Shown in pieces: positions 37,251 through 46,502 of a stretch of DNA of 64,000 bases; within the stretch, counting starts at the first letter, position 1, and every line of letters starts with the position of its first letter. This DNA is from Actinoplanes sp. M2I2 (lineage in GTDB: Bacteria > Actinomycetota > Actinomycetes > Mycobacteriales > Micromonosporaceae). The stretch spans positions 372,001-436,000 of the forward strand of contig NZ_JALPVJ010000005.1 of assembly GCF_023544445.1 (NCBI RefSeq), written 5' to 3'. Position numbers and translations under genes: made by a program. The notes beneath the pieces are model-generated. The model saw nothing but the letters and a program-made list of their open reading frames with translations. It was not told the origin of the DNA and did no database searches.

Positions 37251-37269
37251 GACAAAGGTCCGTTTTGTC
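37251..37269. promoter_or_regulatory. Inverted repeat in divergent promoter region
   Basis: gacaaa / tttgtc with a 7-base spacer, in the 131-base gap between the GH26-like gene and the APS-kinase gene, 17 bases from the former start. AT-rich against the background. It could be an operator or part of overlapping promoters for the exopolysaccharide locus. Confidence 0.35.
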
Positions 37270-37365
37270 TATTACCGGCCGGGAATCGATGAAGGGAGAC
37301 CCGTCTCGACCACGATCAGCGGGGCTGCGAAACTGTCCCCTAATCGGCCGCAAGGGGATACGGAA

Positions 37366-38886
37366 GTGAATGGTTCGGTGCTGCCCGAGGACGTGCTGCG
37401 CGACGCTCCGTCGTACACCCCGCACCCGCATGAGCTCGCGGATCTGGAACTGCTGCTCAGTGGCGCCTACGCGCCCCTGACCGGCTTTCTGGGCCGCGCC
37501 GACCTGAACGCGTTGCGCCGCCGGGGCCGGCTCGCCGACGGGACATCGTGGCCGGTCGCGGTCACTTTGGAGATTCCCGAGGAGATCGCGGCGCACCTGG
37601 TGCTCGAGGACCCGGCGCACCGGACGATCATCCTCACCGACCCCGAGGGCGCGCCGGTGGCCGCGCTCGAGGTGACCGACGCCTGGCCGACCGCCGAGCG
37701 CCGCTACGGGGTCGGCGGCACGGTGCGGCGGATGGGCGACGGCGGGCACGGTCCCTTCCAGCGCCTGCGGCGTACGCCCGAGGAGGTGCGGGCCCTGCTG
37801 CCGCCCGGCCGCGTGCTCGGCGTGATCGCCGACCGGCCGCTGCACCGGCCGCAGCTCGCCCAGGTCGCCCATGCGGCCCGCACCCTGGGCGCCCATCTGC
37901 TGATCATGATCCCGGTGAGCGGCCCCGGGCCCGACGGCCTGCCGCCCGAGGCGCTGGTCCGGGCGGTCTTCGCGGCCCGCGACCGGATGCCGCCGGCCAC
38001 GATCGTCGCCGTCCCCCTGCTCACCCGGGGCGACGAGATGCGCGACGCCCTGCTGCGGGCCCGCGTCGCCGGGTCGTACGGCGTGACCCACGTGCTGTCC
38101 ACCGGCGACATGCTGGCCGGCGGCAACGTACGCGTGCTCGTCCCGCGCGATCTGGCCTACGACAACCGGGACGGCCAGTGGCGCTGGCGCGACGACATCC
38201 CGCCGCGCAACCGGCGCCTGGCGATGACCCCGGCCGAGGTCGACGACCTGCTCGACCGCGGCTTCCCGCTGCCCGAGTGGCACACTCCGCCGGCCGTGGC
38301 CAAGGAGCTGGTCCGGGCCCGCCCGCCGCGCCGCCACCGCGGTCTGGTGGTCTTCTTCACCGGCTTCTCGGGCTCGGGCAAGTCGACGATCGCCCGCGGG
38401 CTGGCCGACTCCCTGCGCGAGACCGGCGAGCGCACGATCACCCTGCTCGACGGTGACGTGGTGCGCCGCGAGCTCTCCGCCGGGCTGGGCTTCAGCAAGG
38501 CCGACCGCGACCGCAACGTCCGCCGGATCGGGTGGGTGGCGGCCGAGGTGGGCCGGCACCGGGGCATGGCCGTCGCCTGCCCCATCGCGCCCTACGAGAG
38601 TGCCCGGGCGGCCGTCCGGGCCATGGCCGTGGAGGCCGGTGCGGGCTTCGTGCTGGTGCACGTGAACACCCCGCTCGAGGTCTGCGAGCAGCGCGACCGC
38701 AAGGGCCTCTACGCCCGCGCCCGGGCCGGCCAGCTGCGCGGCATGACCGGCATCGACGATCCGTACGAGGAACCGGCCGACGCCGAACTGTCGATCGATA
38801 CGACGACCATCACCGTGCCCGCGGCGATCGAAATGGTCGTGTCCTATCTGATCGAGCACGGCTGGGTGGAGCCGAATATGCCGTAG
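37366..38886 (+). CDS. APS kinase with degenerate ATP-sulfurylase domain
   Basis: A 506-residue fusion. The C-terminal APS kinase (about 325-500) is intact: P-loop 'GFSGSGKSTIARG' (333-345), 'LDGDVVRRELSAGLGFSKADR', 'CPIAPYESAR' and 'KGLYARARAG', so it should make PAPS from APS. The N-terminal part (1-315) has the ATP-sulfurylase fold ('HPHELADLELL', 'GAYAPLTGFLGRAD') but the QxRNPxHxxH motif reads 'IADRPLHRPQ' (second His lost) and the GRDHAG motif reads 'STGDMLAGG'. It probably no longer makes APS. GTG 37366 has AAGGGG eight bases upstream. It precedes the polysaccharide operon that contains a sulfotransferase, an obvious user of PAPS. Confidence 0.85.
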   Translation: MNGSVLPEDVLRDAPSYTPHPHELADLELLLSGAYAPLTGFLGRADLNALRRRGRLADGTSWPVAVTLEIPEEIAAHLVLEDPAHRTIILTDPEGAPVAALEVTDAWPTAERRYGVGGTVRRMGDGGHGPFQRLRRTPEEVRALLPPGRVLGVIADRPLHRPQLAQVAHAARTLGAHLLIMIPVSGPGPDGLPPEALVRAVFAARDRMPPATIVAVPLLTRGDEMRDALLRARVAGSYGVTHVLSTGDMLAGGNVRVLVPRDLAYDNRDGQWRWRDDIPPRNRRLAMTPAEVDDLLDRGFPLPEWHTPPAVAKELVRARPPRRHRGLVVFFTGFSGSGKSTIARGLADSLRETGERTITLLDGDVVRRELSAGLGFSKADRDRNVRRIGWVAAEVGRHRGMAVACPIAPYESARAAVRAMAVEAGAGFVLVHVNTPLEVCEQRDRKGLYARARAGQLRGMTGIDDPYEEPADAELSIDTTTITVPAAIEMVVSYLIEHGWVEPNMP

Positions 38887-38986
38887 TGCCCATCACGTAG
38901 GCGGGAGTGAGCCGTTTACCCCTCCGGGGGCGAAACGCCCGATTGCCAGCACCTTCTCACTCCATCCCCGAAAGGGCCGCCTACCG

Positions 38987-40765
38987 ATGGAAGCGTCTCG
39001 CCCTGCCGACGTCTCGCACTATCTCGGCGTGTTCCGCCGGCACTGGTGGATCGCGCTGCTCGCGACGGGTGCCGGGCTGGGCGCGGGCGCCGGGCTGACC
39101 TCGGCGATGCCCAAGGTCTACCAATCCTCGACCGCCGTGCTCGTGCAGGCCGTCGACCAGGACACCAACGCCCAGGGCGGCCGGACCAAGGGCATGGTCA
39201 ACCTCGACACCGAGGCCCAGCTGGTCGGCTCGGGTGCGGTCGCCGCCAAGGCCGCCGCGCTGCTGCGCAGCCCCCGTTCGCCGGTCGAGCTGGCCCGCGA
39301 CGTGTCGGTCGAGGTGCCGGCCAACACCACCGTGCTGATGGTGACCTTCCAGGCCGGTAAGCCCGAGGAGGCCCAGGCCGGCTCGCACGCGTTCGCCGAG
39401 GCGTACCTGCGCAACCGCGAGGAGACCGCCCAGAACGGCCTGAACCAGCAGATCAAGACGCTGTCGGCGAAGATCCGGCAGCTCACCACCACGCTCGGCG
39501 GGATCAACGCCCGGCTCTCCCGGGCCGCCCGGGGCAGCTCCGACGAGAGCAACCTGCTCAGCCTGCGGCAGAACTCGCAGAACCAGCTCAACGGCATGAC
39601 CGGCAAGCTGAACGAGCTGACCACGACCACGATCGGCGCGGGCAGCATCATCAGCGACGCCCGCCTGCCCGACACGCCGGTCAGCCCCAACCCCATGATC
39701 AACCTGGCCACCGGCGGCATGATCGGCCTGCTGCTCGGGCTCGGCCTGGCGTTCCTGCGGGAGCGGTACGACCGCCGCCTGCGCTCCGCCGCCGACGTGC
39801 GCGACCGGGGGCGCATGCACGTGCTGGCCGCCCTCGACGAGCGCACCACACCGCACTTCGACGACGTGCTGCAGCCCTACGGCGCCGGCGGCCGGGTCTT
39901 CAACCGGCTGCGCAACGAGGTGCTCGCCACGCTGCCCCAGGGTGATCAGGTCATCGTGGTCACCGGGGCCAGCCGCGGCTCGGCCAGCACGCTGGTCGCC
40001 GCCAACCTGGCCGCCGCGCTGGCCCGTACCGGGAGCGAGGTCGTGCTGATCGGCGCGCACCTGCCGGACAGCGTGGTGGACGCCGCCCCGCTCGCCCGCA
40101 TGCTCGGGGTGTCGGCCGTGCCCGGCCTGTCCGACCTGCTCGCGGGTCGCGTCGGCCTGGCCCGGGCCCTGCAGCGCACCCCGCGCATCCCGTCGCTGCG
40201 GGTCATCACCACCGGCGGTGCCGCCACCGCCGCCGGGCTGATGCAGTCGCAGCGCCTGCGGGACACCCTCGAGGCGCTGCGCCGGCAGGGTGGGTACGTC
40301 GTGATCGAGGCGCCGTCCACGGCCAGCAGCGCCGACGCGCAGAGCCTGGCCAGCCTGGCCGACGCCGCGATCCTCGCGGTCGAGCTGCGCCGGGCCCGCC
40401 GCCCGGCCCTGCTCGACGCGGCCGAGCAGCTGCGCCGCGTGGGCACCCCGCTGCTGGGCGCGGTCGTGCTGCCCCGCTTGTCGAACCTGCGCTCGGCCGA
40501 GCCGATGGGCCCGGCCGTCACGCTCAGCCCGCCGTCGAAGCCGTCGCCCGGGCCCCGGCCGGACGAGACCGCGGTGCTCGACCGGGAACTGATGCAGCCC
40601 AAGCGCTTCCCGACCAACACCGTCTCCAGCGCCGAGCGGACCGCCACCCAGCAGCAGCTGCGTCAGCGGGCCGCGGACAGCACCGAGGAGATCACCGCGG
40701 TGATCGACATGTCCGGCCTGGACCTCAGCGACAGCTCCCAGACTCAGGACGGCGACAAGCAGTGA
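38987..40765 (+). CDS. Wzz/Wzc-like polysaccharide co-polymerase, kinase motifs lost
   Basis: A 592-residue chain-length determinant. A first membrane segment (about 20-40), an extracytoplasmic helical domain with a coiled coil (140-215), a second membrane segment ('INLATGGMIGLLLGLGLAFL', 238-257) and a cytoplasmic BY-kinase-like domain (265-480). In the latter Walker A reads 'TGASRGSASTLVAANLA', with Ser where Lys is required, Walker A' reads 'VLIGAHLPDS' instead of a DxD form, and there is no C-terminal Tyr cluster. It likely controls export/length without tyrosine-kinase activity. It heads the coupled operon; its stop overlaps the next GTG (GTGA). Confidence 0.85.
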   Translation: MEASRPADVSHYLGVFRRHWWIALLATGAGLGAGAGLTSAMPKVYQSSTAVLVQAVDQDTNAQGGRTKGMVNLDTEAQLVGSGAVAAKAAALLRSPRSPVELARDVSVEVPANTTVLMVTFQAGKPEEAQAGSHAFAEAYLRNREETAQNGLNQQIKTLSAKIRQLTTTLGGINARLSRAARGSSDESNLLSLRQNSQNQLNGMTGKLNELTTTTIGAGSIISDARLPDTPVSPNPMINLATGGMIGLLLGLGLAFLRERYDRRLRSAADVRDRGRMHVLAALDERTTPHFDDVLQPYGAGGRVFNRLRNEVLATLPQGDQVIVVTGASRGSASTLVAANLAAALARTGSEVVLIGAHLPDSVVDAAPLARMLGVSAVPGLSDLLAGRVGLARALQRTPRIPSLRVITTGGAATAAGLMQSQRLRDTLEALRRQGGYVVIEAPSTASSADAQSLASLADAAILAVELRRARRPALLDAAEQLRRVGTPLLGAVVLPRLSNLRSAEPMGPAVTLSPPSKPSPGPRPDETAVLDRELMQPKRFPTNTVSSAERTATQQQLRQRAADSTEEITAVIDMSGLDLSDSSQTQDGDKQ

Positions 40766-42126
40766 CCGTGCTCCAGGTCCCGGCCGCCGCCGGCGGCCGG
40801 GCCCACGTCGCGCGCAACACGGCGTTGCCGGCATGGCCGGTGGCGAGCATCCTGGCGTTCTATCCGATCTGGTGGGCCCTCGGGCTCGGCGTGCTGATCT
40901 TCGCGCTGATGGCCGTGCCGATGCTGTTCCTGCTGATCCGCAAGCGGGCCGCCGGCCGGCCGGTGCGGCTCCCGCCCGGCTTCGGGTGGTGGGTGCTCTT
41001 CCTGGTCGCCGTCGTGGTCAGCATCGGCGCGCTCGGCGCCGACCCGGCCGGAACGGTGGCCGGGCACGCCACCGGCCGGCTGCTCCCGGCCGGTTACAAG
41101 GCGCTGATGTATGTCGCCCTGACCGTGCTGCTGGTCTATGCCGGCAACCTGACCGAGGCCGAGCTGCCCAAGCGCCGCCTGGTCAAGCTGCTCGGCTGGC
41201 TGTTCGTGGTCACCGTGCTCGGCGGCCTGCTGGGCCTGGTGGCCGGGACCTTCGAGTTCATCTCGCCGGTCGAGTGGCTGTTGCCGGGCAGCGTGCGCAA
41301 CAAGGGCTTCGTGCAGTCGCTGGTACACCCGTACGCGGCTCAGATCATGGACATCGTCGGCGACAACCAGCCTCGGCCGGCCGCGCCCTGGGGCTACACG
41401 AACACCTGGGGCAACAACTTCTGCCTGCTGGCCGGCTGGCTGGTGGTCGCCGCCTGGCAGTACGGCGGGGGCAAGGCCCGGTTCTGGGCCACCGTCTGCC
41501 TGATCGTCTCGGTCGTGCCCGCGGTCGTGTCACTCAACCGCGGACTGTGGATCGGCGTCGGTGTGCTCGTCGTCTACGTCGCCGTCCGCTACGTCCTCGC
41601 CGGCCGGCTGTGGATCCTCGGCGCCGTCGCGGTGGCCGGCGGGCTGCTGGCGATCTCGCTGGTCGCCACGCCGCTCGGCGACGTGGTCGGCGCCCGGCTC
41701 GACAACGGCAAGTCCAACGGCGTGCGTTCCTTCCTCATCGAGCGGGCCCTGGACGGCTTCCAGGGATCGCCGGTGATCGGCTACGGCGGCACGCGCAACA
41801 CCCTCGGTGGCCGGAACTCGATCACGGTCGGCGAGAGCGCCGGCTGCGAGCGCTGCGGCAACTTCACCGTGGGCGGCAACGGCCAGCTGTGGCAGCTGCT
41901 GTTCGCGCACGGCGCGGTGGGCACGGCCGGCTATCTGGGCTTCTTCGCGTACGGGCTGTGGCGGTTCCGGCGCGATCGCAGCGCCATCGGGGTGGCGGGC
42001 GGCGGCGCGATCGTCACGTCGTTCTCCGCCATGCTCTGGTACAACTCGCTGGTCACCCCGCTGGCCTTCATGGTTCTGGCGTTTGCGCTGCTCTGGCGCA
42101 ACTCATCCGAGGGGGAAACGACATGA
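40762..42126 (+). CDS. O-antigen ligase/polymerase-like membrane protein
   Basis: A 454-residue protein with about eleven membrane segments. The large loop (about 175-225 and 295-375) and the 'LNRGLWIGVGVLVVYVAVRY' stretch resemble the O-antigen ligase (Wzy_C) family. A 'GCERCGNF' CxxC pair sits in the loop. In this context it is the likely polymerase or ligase of the polysaccharide. It overlaps both neighbours (GTGA before, ATGA after). Confidence 0.8.
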   Translation: MTVLQVPAAAGGRAHVARNTALPAWPVASILAFYPIWWALGLGVLIFALMAVPMLFLLIRKRAAGRPVRLPPGFGWWVLFLVAVVVSIGALGADPAGTVAGHATGRLLPAGYKALMYVALTVLLVYAGNLTEAELPKRRLVKLLGWLFVVTVLGGLLGLVAGTFEFISPVEWLLPGSVRNKGFVQSLVHPYAAQIMDIVGDNQPRPAAPWGYTNTWGNNFCLLAGWLVVAAWQYGGGKARFWATVCLIVSVVPAVVSLNRGLWIGVGVLVVYVAVRYVLAGRLWILGAVAVAGGLLAISLVATPLGDVVGARLDNGKSNGVRSFLIERALDGFQGSPVIGYGGTRNTLGGRNSITVGESAGCERCGNFTVGGNGQLWQLLFAHGAVGTAGYLGFFAYGLWRFRRDRSAIGVAGGGAIVTSFSAMLWYNSLVTPLAFMVLAFALLWRNSSEGETT

Positions 42127-43352
42127 GCCCGGTGAAGACCGCGCCCGCCGAGCTGACCGCGAAGGACGCCGAGCTGCGCACGCGGTACCTGACCGAGGTG
42201 CTGGACCTCCTCTACCCGCCGCCGTGCCGCACCGACGGCTCGCCCGGCACGCCGATCGCCGAATATCTGGTGGTGCCGGACGCCCGCCGGCCCCGGCTGC
42301 TGGTGCCCTCGACCTCGCGCCGGGTGGCCGCCGCCGCCGTCCGGCGGTATGCCGAGCCGCAGTCGCGCGTGGCCCGGCTCAAGCGCGAGGCCGTCGTCGC
42401 CGCGGTGCGGACCGGCGCCTCCGGCGTGCTGCTGCGCGACCGGGTCCGGGTCACCGGGCCGTTCGCGCACAGCATCGACGGGTATCTGAGCGAGGCGCTC
42501 GGCCGCGAGTTGTCGGTGAGCGTCCACATCGGTCCGGCGCGGGCCAACCGCAAGCCGGTGCTGCAGCTGATCGGGCCGGACGGCGACACGTTCGGCTTCG
42601 GCAAGCTCGGCACCGGGCCGCTCACCCAGCAGCTCGTGCGGGCCGAGACGGCCGCGCTGGCCTCGCTGGCCGGCAGCGGCCTGACCAAGCTGACCGTCCC
42701 CCGCGTGCTGCACTCGGGCCGGTGGCGCGGGCTCGAGGTGCTGGTGCAGTCGTCGCTGCCGGTGTGGCTGCCCCGGGCGCCGCTGAGCCGGCGCCGGCTG
42801 GTCGCGGCGATGCTCGACGTCGCCGGCTGTTGTGGCTTCCGCACCGGGGCGCTGGCCGCCAGCTCGTACTGGGCCGAGCTGCGCGAACGGCTCGCCGCGG
42901 TGAGCGACCGGCCGGAAGGCGTGAGCCTCGCCGCCGCGGCCGAGCTTCTCGTGCGGCGGGCCGGCGACACCGTCTTCCGGTACGGCGCGTGGCACGGCGA
43001 CTGGGCTCCCTGGAACATGGCGAACCTGGCCGACGCCCTGCTCGTGTGGGACTGGGAGCGCTTCGCGACCGGCGTGCCGCTCGGCTTCGACGCCGTCCAC
43101 CACGAACTGCAGAAGCGCATCCAGGCGACCCCGGATGCCAAGGACGCGGTCGAGGCGACCGTGCGGGAGGCGGCCGAGTTGCTGGCGCCGTTCGGCGTAC
43201 CGGTGGCCGGCCGCGAGGCGACCGCCCTGCTCTACCTGGTCGACCTGGCCACCCGATACCTGACCGACCGCCAGGCCGAGGCCGGCGCCCGCCTGGGTGT
43301 GCTCGGCACCTGGCTGCTGCCGGTGCTGATCCGGCGGGTCGAGGAGCTCTGA
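42123..43352 (+). CDS. APH-like kinase in polysaccharide operon
   Basis: A 409-residue protein with an aminoglycoside-phosphotransferase-type fold in its C-terminal part: 'AWHGDWAPWNMANL' is the catalytic HxD...N loop and 'LVWDWERFATG' the metal-binding Asp. The N-terminal 180 residues have no clear family. It is embedded in the operon (ATGA overlap with the polymerase, 11 bases to the sulfotransferase). It may phosphorylate a sugar or glycan intermediate; the substrate is unknown. 'Resistance gene' would be a wrong label here. Confidence 0.65.
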   Translation: MSPVKTAPAELTAKDAELRTRYLTEVLDLLYPPPCRTDGSPGTPIAEYLVVPDARRPRLLVPSTSRRVAAAAVRRYAEPQSRVARLKREAVVAAVRTGASGVLLRDRVRVTGPFAHSIDGYLSEALGRELSVSVHIGPARANRKPVLQLIGPDGDTFGFGKLGTGPLTQQLVRAETAALASLAGSGLTKLTVPRVLHSGRWRGLEVLVQSSLPVWLPRAPLSRRRLVAAMLDVAGCCGFRTGALAASSYWAELRERLAAVSDRPEGVSLAAAAELLVRRAGDTVFRYGAWHGDWAPWNMANLADALLVWDWERFATGVPLGFDAVHHELQKRIQATPDAKDAVEATVREAAELLAPFGVPVAGREATALLYLVDLATRYLTDRQAEAGARLGVLGTWLLPVLIRRVEEL

Positions 43353-43363
43353 GGAGACCAACC

Positions 43364-44239
43364 ATGGACGTACGCAATCTGCCGGCGCCGATGAAACGCG
43401 TCGTGCACCTGGGTTCGCGCTCCCTGGGCCGGCTCACCGCGCCGGGCCGGATGACGCCGACCTTCCTGATCTGCGGCGGGCAGCGCTGCGGCACCACGTC
43501 GCTGTACCGCGCGCTGGCCGGGCACCCGGTCGTGCTCAAGGCCGTGCTGCACAAGGGTGTGCACTACTTCGACACGTCCTACGGGCGGGGCATGTCCTGG
43601 TACAAGGGCCACTTCCCGATGCTGCGCAGCGCCGAGAAGATCGGCGAGCGGTACGGGGTGACGCCCCAGACGTTCGAGTCGAGCCCGTACTACATGTACC
43701 ACCCGCAGGCGGCCGCCCGGATCGCCCGGGACCTGCCGCACGCCCGGCTCGTCGTGCTCGTGCGCGACCCGGTCGAACGGGCCTACTCGCAGCACCACCA
43801 CGAGATCGCCCGCGGCTTCGAGACCGAGCGTGATTTCGGGGCCGCGCTGGCTTTGGAGCCGGCCCGCCTGCACAAGCAGGAGGAGCGGCTGGCCGAGGAC
43901 CCGGAGTACTACAGCTTCAGCCACCAGCACCACGCCTACCGCGCGCGCGGCGAGTACGCCCGCTACCTCAGCGTGATGGCCCAGCACGTCGGCCGCGAGC
44001 GCATCCACGTGGTCGAGAGCGAGCGCTTCTTCGCCGAGCCCGAGCCGGTCTACGACGAGGTGTGCGAGTTCCTCGGCCTTCCCAGCTATCTGGAACGGCC
44101 GGCCTTCGAGCGGCACAACGCCCGCCCGCGCCAGAGCGACATGGACCCGGCCCTGCGCCGCGAGCTCACCGACCACTACCTGCCGCACGACGAGGCCCTC
44201 GCGCCCTGGCTGGGGCGCATGCCGGTATGGCGGTCCTAG
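43364..44239 (+). CDS. PAPS-dependent sulfotransferase (first)
   Basis: A 291-residue sulfotransferase. The 5'-phosphosulfate loop is 'CGGQRCGTTSLYRAL' (37-51) and the 3'-phosphate-binding segment 'VLVRDPVERAYSQHHHE' (131-147) with the expected Arg134 and Ser142; 'GLPSYLERPAF' is typical of heparan-type members. It should move sulfate from PAPS onto a carbohydrate hydroxyl. ATG 43364 follows GAGGAG. The flippase ATG lies inside its last codons (13-base overlap). The intact APS kinase about 5 kb upstream can supply PAPS. Confidence 0.9.
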   Translation: MDVRNLPAPMKRVVHLGSRSLGRLTAPGRMTPTFLICGGQRCGTTSLYRALAGHPVVLKAVLHKGVHYFDTSYGRGMSWYKGHFPMLRSAEKIGERYGVTPQTFESSPYYMYHPQAAARIARDLPHARLVVLVRDPVERAYSQHHHEIARGFETERDFGAALALEPARLHKQEERLAEDPEYYSFSHQHHAYRARGEYARYLSVMAQHVGRERIHVVESERFFAEPEPVYDEVCEFLGLPSYLERPAFERHNARPRQSDMDPALRRELTDHYLPHDEALAPWLGRMPVWRS

Positions 44240-45771
44240 ACAAGCCGGCACCGGTCACCCGGGGAGTCGCCCGGGGCGGGCTGGCCAACATGGCCGGCTC
44301 GGCCCTGGCCGGCGGCACCGGCGTGGTCGTCACCTGGGTGGTGGCCCGCTCGCTGGGCGCCGAGCAGGCCGGCGCCTTCTTCGCCGCCACCGCCGCCTTC
44401 GTGCTCGTCGGCGGGCTGGCCAAGCTGGGCACCCAGACCGGGCTCGTCTACTGGCCGGCCCGGCTGCGCGCCACCGGGCGGGAGCACCTGCTGGGCGCCT
44501 GCCTGCGCGCCGGGCTCGTCCCGGTCGTCGTGCTGTCGATCGTGCTGGCCGTCGCGATGTGGCTCGCCGCACCGGCCATCGCCCACGTCACCGCGCGCGA
44601 GACGGCCCACGTGATCGACGCGCACACCGCGGGGCTGCGGGTGCTGGCGGCGTTCCTGCCGTTGCAGGCGCTGACCGACGCGCTGCTCACGGCCACCCGC
44701 GGATACCGGGCGATGCGTCCGACCGTGCTGCTCGACCGGATCCTGCGCAGCGTGCTGCAACTGGTGCTGGTCGGGGCGGCCGGCGTCGCGACACTGTGGA
44801 CCGCCGGGTCGCTGCCGGCGTTCGCGCTGGCCTGGGCCGCGCCCTACCTGCCGGTGACGGTGCTCGCGGCGTACGCGCTGCGCAAGGTCCACCGCGCCGG
44901 CCGGCCGCCGGGGGTGACCACCTCACGGGCCGAGCGCCGCGGGCTGCGGCGCGAGTTCTGGCGGTTCACCGGGCCCCGCGCGCTGGCCAGCGTGGCCCAG
45001 CTCGCCCTGCAGCGCATCGACGTGCTGCTGGTGGCCGCGCTGGGCGGTCTGGCCCCGGCCGCCGTCTACGCCGTCGCGGGCCGGTTCGTCGTGCTCATCC
45101 AGTTCGCCAACCAGGGGATCTCGCAGTCGGTGCAGCCGCGGCTGGCCGAGGCGCTCGCGGTCGGCGACCGGGCCACCGCGAACCACCTCTACCGCACGGC
45201 CACCGGCTGGCTCGTGCTGGTGACCTGGCCGGTCAACCTGCTGGTGATCTTCTTCGCGCCGGTGTGGCTGCGGCTGTTCGGCCCCCGCTACGCGGCCGAG
45301 GGCTCGCTGGTGGTGACCGTGCTGGCCGTCGCGATGCTGGTCGCCACCGGCTGCGGCATGGTCGACATGGTGCTGGCGATGGCCGGGCGTACCTCCTGGA
45401 ACCTCGCCAACGTGCTGGTCGCGCTGGCCGTCACGGTGACCCTCGACGTGCTGCTCATCCCCCGGTACGGCGCCCTGGGCGCCGCGATCGGTCTGGCCTG
45501 CGCGATGGTCGCCAACAACCTGCTGCCGCTGATCCAGGTCGGCCGGTCGGTCGGCCTGCACCCGTTCGGCCGGGGCACGCGGGCCGCCGCCGGACTGTCG
45601 GTCGCCTGTTTCGGCGTCCTGCCCTGGACCGTCACCGCGACGGTCGGGGACGGCCCCACCGGCCGGACCCTCGCCATGCTCGCCGCCGTGCCCGCGTTCC
45701 TGGCCGGCGCCTGGCTGTTGCGCGTTCCGCTCGCTCTGGGCGCGTTCAAACCGAAGAGGAGGACGAGTTGA
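44227..45771 (+). CDS. Polysaccharide flippase (Wzx/MATE-like)
   Basis: A 514-residue membrane protein with about fourteen hydrophobic segments and the layout of polysaccharide biosynthesis flippases ('RGGLANMAGSALAGGTGVVV' at the start; 'LIPRYGALGAAIGLACAMV' near helix 12). It would carry lipid-linked repeat units across the membrane. It overlaps the sulfotransferase gene (13 bases) and the methyltransferase start (TTGA). Confidence 0.87.
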   Translation: MAVLDKPAPVTRGVARGGLANMAGSALAGGTGVVVTWVVARSLGAEQAGAFFAATAAFVLVGGLAKLGTQTGLVYWPARLRATGREHLLGACLRAGLVPVVVLSIVLAVAMWLAAPAIAHVTARETAHVIDAHTAGLRVLAAFLPLQALTDALLTATRGYRAMRPTVLLDRILRSVLQLVLVGAAGVATLWTAGSLPAFALAWAAPYLPVTVLAAYALRKVHRAGRPPGVTTSRAERRGLRREFWRFTGPRALASVAQLALQRIDVLLVAALGGLAPAAVYAVAGRFVVLIQFANQGISQSVQPRLAEALAVGDRATANHLYRTATGWLVLVTWPVNLLVIFFAPVWLRLFGPRYAAEGSLVVTVLAVAMLVATGCGMVDMVLAMAGRTSWNLANVLVALAVTVTLDVLLIPRYGALGAAIGLACAMVANNLLPLIQVGRSVGLHPFGRGTRAAAGLSVACFGVLPWTVTATVGDGPTGRTLAMLAAVPAFLAGAWLLRVPLALGAFKPKRRTS

Positions 45772-46502
45772 CCACCGACTACACCAAGGTGTTCCAGGAC
45801 AGCAATGCCGTCGAGAAGTACGAGAACATCACGTACGCGCCGGACAGCTACGCCTCGCAGATCAACGAACGCCAGCAGGACTACCTGCGCACGCTGGTGC
45901 GGCGCGAGTTCGGGCCGCTGGCGCCGGTGCAGCACGACTTCGCGTGCGGCACCGGGCGGGCCATCCGCACGCTGCACGGGCTGGTGCGCGAGGCGCACGG
46001 CTACGACACGTCGGCCGAGATGATGGCCAAGGCGGCCGAGGTCGGCTCGCGCGCGAACTGGCACCAGGTGGCGGCCGACGGACCGGTGCCGCACCCGGAG
46101 CCGGCCGGCTTCCCGGCCATCGTGACGATGTTCCGGCTGCTGCTCAACGTGGACGAGACCGTCCGCGACCGGGCGCTGGCGTTCGCGGCCCGCGCGCTGC
46201 CCACCGCCGACTCGGGCATCCTGGTCGTCGAGAACCACGGCAACGCCGGCTCGGTGCGGCACCTGCGGGCCCGCCGTCACAAGGGCGAACGCTGGTTCGC
46301 CGAGCTCTCCCACGCCGAGGTCGCCTCGCTGCTCGACCGGCACGGCTTCGTGATCGTCGAGCGGCGCGGCTTCTCGATGATCACCCCGTCGCTGCACGGC
46401 AACCCGGTGGCCCGGGCCGCCGACGCCGCCATGCGCCGGCTGCCGGGCAGCGACGCGTACGCCGTCAACGTTCTCTACACCGCACGTCGTGTCCACGCGT
46501 AA
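45768..46502 (+). CDS. Class I SAM-dependent methyltransferase
   Basis: A 244-residue methyltransferase. The SAM site is 'HDFACGTGRAIRTL' (about 54-67) followed by 'GYDTSAEMMAKA' (motif II acidic residue); 'IVTMFRLLLNVDE' is the post-I strand. The start is TTG 45768, overlapping the flippase stop, with AGGAGG placed seven bases upstream; no other start fits. It probably methylates a sugar of the polymer. Confidence 0.85.
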   Translation: MTTDYTKVFQDSNAVEKYENITYAPDSYASQINERQQDYLRTLVRREFGPLAPVQHDFACGTGRAIRTLHGLVREAHGYDTSAEMMAKAAEVGSRANWHQVAADGPVPHPEPAGFPAIVTMFRLLLNVDETVRDRALAFAARALPTADSGILVVENHGNAGSVRHLRARRHKGERWFAELSHAEVASLLDRHGFVIVERRGFSMITPSLHGNPVARAADAAMRRLPGSDAYAVNVLYTARRVHA

